NCBI GenBank assembly: GCA_014729495.1 | Contig: WJJV01000021.1 | Span: forward strand, 1 to 5,746 | Reading direction: 5' to 3' | DNA length: 5,746 nt | Origin: Candidatus Woesearchaeota archaeon | Lineage (GTDB): Archaea; Nanobdellota; Nanobdellia; Woesearchaeales; UBA12501 | Part shown: one piece after another, positions 4,909-5,746 of the stretch | Layout of the letters: the number at the start of each line of letters is the position of its first letter | Position numbering within the stretch: position 1 is the stretch's first letter | Notes under the pieces: model-generated | Databases searched by the model: none | What the model saw: the letters and a program-made list of their open reading frames with translations, nothing else | What the model was told of the DNA's origin: nothing | Made by a program: the position numbers and the translations under genes

Positions 4909-4929
4909 AATAATCTAAGGATACGAAAA

Positions 4930-5094
4930 ATGGTTTTGATTCCACATGTTGTGCAGGCAGGCAAGCGCGGCCAGATAGTGATACCCAAAGAGCTCAGAGA
5001 AAAGCTGGGAGTCGAGGAAGCTGATTTTGATCTTTATTCAGTAGGGGACAATGGAATGCTGCTGAAGCTGCGCAAGGACAAGGGACATAAATGA
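4930..5094 (+). CDS. Small AbrB/SpoVT-type DNA-binding protein, 54 aa
   Basis: A single swapped-hairpin AbrB domain fills the whole protein. Residues 8-30 (VVQAGKRGQIVIPKELREKL and following GVEE) match the family pattern of a beta strand, GxIxIPKxxRxxLG, then an acidic turn; residues 33-49 give the second pair of strands (FDLYSVGDNGMLLKLRK). Such proteins dimerise and bind AT-rich DNA, often autoregulating; many archaeal ones pair with toxins, but no toxin follows here. Its stop overlaps the next start (ATGA, four bases). The 30 bases encoding KRGQ-VIPKE match those of the next gene at 27 positions. The ribosome binding site is weak (AAGGAT at 4917-4922). It is shorter than usual gene-calling cut-offs, so it may be missed in other annotations. 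Frame, overlap and homology to the next gene make it convincing. Confidence 0.85.
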   Translation: MVLIPHVVQAGKRGQIVIPKELREKLGVEEADFDLYSVGDNGMLLKLRKDKGHK

Positions 5095-5381
5095 GGAAGT
5101 ACTCAAAAGCAATAGGCTGTGATAAGCGCGGCCAGCTTGTGATACCAAAAGAGGTAAGGAAAGAGCTTTCTGTAGATGAAGGCACCGCCTTCTGGGTCTT
5201 CTATGTAGAGAATGAGGGGATACTTCTCAAGAGGATAGATGATGAGGTCATTGACAGTCAGGAGCCTGTACTCAGAGAGGTATCTGAGAAAGCAGAAAAG
5301 CTTGATGTAGACAAGAAGAACATAGAGCGCACTAAAAGGAATTATTCAGGAAAAGAGGAAGGAGGTTTCAGGGAGATATGA
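5091..5381 (+). CDS. AbrB/SpoVT-type DNA-binding protein with charged C-terminal tail, 96 aa
   Basis: Residues 3-50 are an AbrB swapped-hairpin domain: KRGQLVIPKEVRKELSVDEG (12-31) and the second strands FWVFYVENEGILLKRI. It is a paralogue of the 54-aa protein just upstream; in both, the KRGQ motif starts at residue 12. Residues 51-96 add a highly charged tail (EVSEKAEKLDVDKKNIERTKRN), probably helical, that could be a coiled coil or a binding arm for a partner. The two AbrB proteins may form heterodimers, or act separately on the phased sites upstream. ATGA overlaps at both ends make this the middle gene of a three-gene operon. The start is fixed by the overlap; an alternative start would lose the first strand. 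Confidence 0.88.
   Translation: MRKYSKAIGCDKRGQLVIPKEVRKELSVDEGTAFWVFYVENEGILLKRIDDEVIDSQEPVLREVSEKAEKLDVDKKNIERTKRNYSGKEEGGFREI
5361..5366 (+). promoter_or_regulatory. Shine-Dalgarno site for the third operon gene
   Basis: GGAGGT lies 11 bases before the ATG at 5378, with GGGAG (5371-5375) closer to it. The gene therefore has its own ribosome entry in addition to coupling with the overlapping upstream stop. Confidence 0.5.
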
Positions 5382-5746
5382 GAAGACTGCCGATTGCCCA
5401 GGCATTGTTCATCTTAGGAGCTGTGCTCATAGCATTCATGGCAATAGTCAATGATCCAAGCATAACAGGTTTTGCATCGCTTGACCACGCTGATGTGTTT
5501 GCAGGCAGAGGCACTTATGCTCCAGGAGACATGGCGCATCTCTTTGTAGTGCCTTCAAATGCAGATTATTCAATAGAAGTATATGATCCTGACGGAGATC
5601 TTTATGCAGTATCAACTGATTTCCCTGTCGAGAAGATAGGCACTTATACAGTGAATGCTGTGCTGACCTTAGAAAATCTATCAGTTGATATATCCACATC
5701 CTTTGAAGTAATTGCATCAGATTCATCTGATGATAACACATCAGAA
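5378..5746 (+). CDS. Secreted or membrane-anchored protein, N-terminal 123 residues
   Basis: The frame is open to the window end. MRR then a hydrophobic helix (about 6-24) forms a signal peptide or membrane anchor, with positive residues first. Residues after about 40 are polar and strand-rich: RGTYAPGDMAHLFVVPSNADYSIEVYDPDGDLYAVST, then KIGTYTVNAVLTLENLSVDISTSFEVIA (87-114). This alternation, with the phrases GxYxPGD and DPDGxLY, looks like an immunoglobulin-like or macroglobulin-like beta domain of a surface protein, as in many archaeal cell-wall proteins. I cannot name a family. It ends in a Ser/Asp/Thr-rich stretch that may begin a linker. The ATG overlaps the stop of the AbrB gene (ATGA), so surface protein and DNA-binding proteins are made from one transcript. 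Confidence 0.8.
   Translation, partial: MRRLPIAQALFILGAVLIAFMAIVNDPSITGFASLDHADVFAGRGTYAPGDMAHLFVVPSNADYSIEVYDPDGDLYAVSTDFPVEKIGTYTVNAVLTLENLSVDISTSFEVIASDSSDDNTSE

Larger units (their letters stand above)
4773..4912. promoter_or_regulatory. 20-bp-phased TCAGA array, candidate multi-site operator
   Basis: TCAGA occurs at 4783, 4803, 4863, 4883 and 4903 (first bases): every interval is a multiple of 20. TCTGA, the same motif on the other strand, occurs at 4835 and 4895, 60 bp apart. The copies at 4863 and 4883 lie in a longer direct repeat, with AAAGTAAG ahead of each (4851 and 4871; 14 of 17 bases match). The 20-bp period is about two helical turns, so sites face one side of the DNA. The array covers the predicted start site and leader of the AbrB operon. 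AbrB-type proteins encoded just downstream are natural candidates to bind it. Confidence 0.6.

Noticed and set aside
4773..4912. CRISPR array
   Set aside because: Repeated units are 5-10 bases with 20-bp period and no 24-40 base repeats or spacers; it fits an operator array.
4930..5381. AbrB genes as antitoxins of a toxin-antitoxin system
   Set aside because: No PIN, MazF or RelE-like toxin follows; the next gene encodes an exported beta-rich protein.

Overview
The window looks archaeal. It carries an archaeal-type DnaG (central Toprim domain, Arg/Asn-rich linker), a Fap7/AK6-type adenylate kinase and AbrB-type swapped-hairpin proteins. TATA boxes lie 27-28 bp upstream of several start codons, as expected for leaderless transcripts. 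A membrane-tethered winged-helix regulator and small secreted or membrane proteins would suit a DPANN-type archaeon (for example Woesearchaeota), but lineage is only a guess.

Layout. 1-1009 (-): N-terminal 336 residues of an AsnB-type asparagine synthetase, with a near-leaderless promoter and several upstream palindromes. 1022-1959: a 940-base gap with no convincing protein gene. It holds three hairpins each followed by T-runs (1181-1325) and a structured RNA (about 1450-1630) that reads as a two-domain box H/ACA pseudouridylation guide RNA, with its own promoter and terminator hairpin. 1960-3243 (+): dnaG with a strong Shine-Dalgarno site and a T-rich end. 3306-3779 (-): AK6/Fap7-family kinase with a leaderless promoter. 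3811-4649 (-): a two-gene operon of a membrane-anchored winged-helix regulator and a 77-residue two-helix membrane protein, joined by an ATGA overlap.

4650-4929 is a divergent AT-rich control region. A consensus BRE/TATA (4755-4767) reads rightward, followed by five TCAGA copies at positions sharing one 20-bp phase, two opposite TCTGA copies 60 bp apart, and long inverted repeats. It precedes a three-gene operon: a 54-aa AbrB-like protein, a 96-aa AbrB-like paralogue, and a secreted or membrane-anchored protein cut off by the window end. Each junction is an ATGA overlap.

The central part combines housekeeping functions: replication/RNA metabolism (DnaG), small-subunit maturation (AK6/Fap7) and possibly rRNA modification (H/ACA RNA). 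The two most unusual regions are the H/ACA-like RNA and the 20-bp-phased operator array ahead of the paired AbrB genes, which plausibly autoregulate a cell-surface protein operon.
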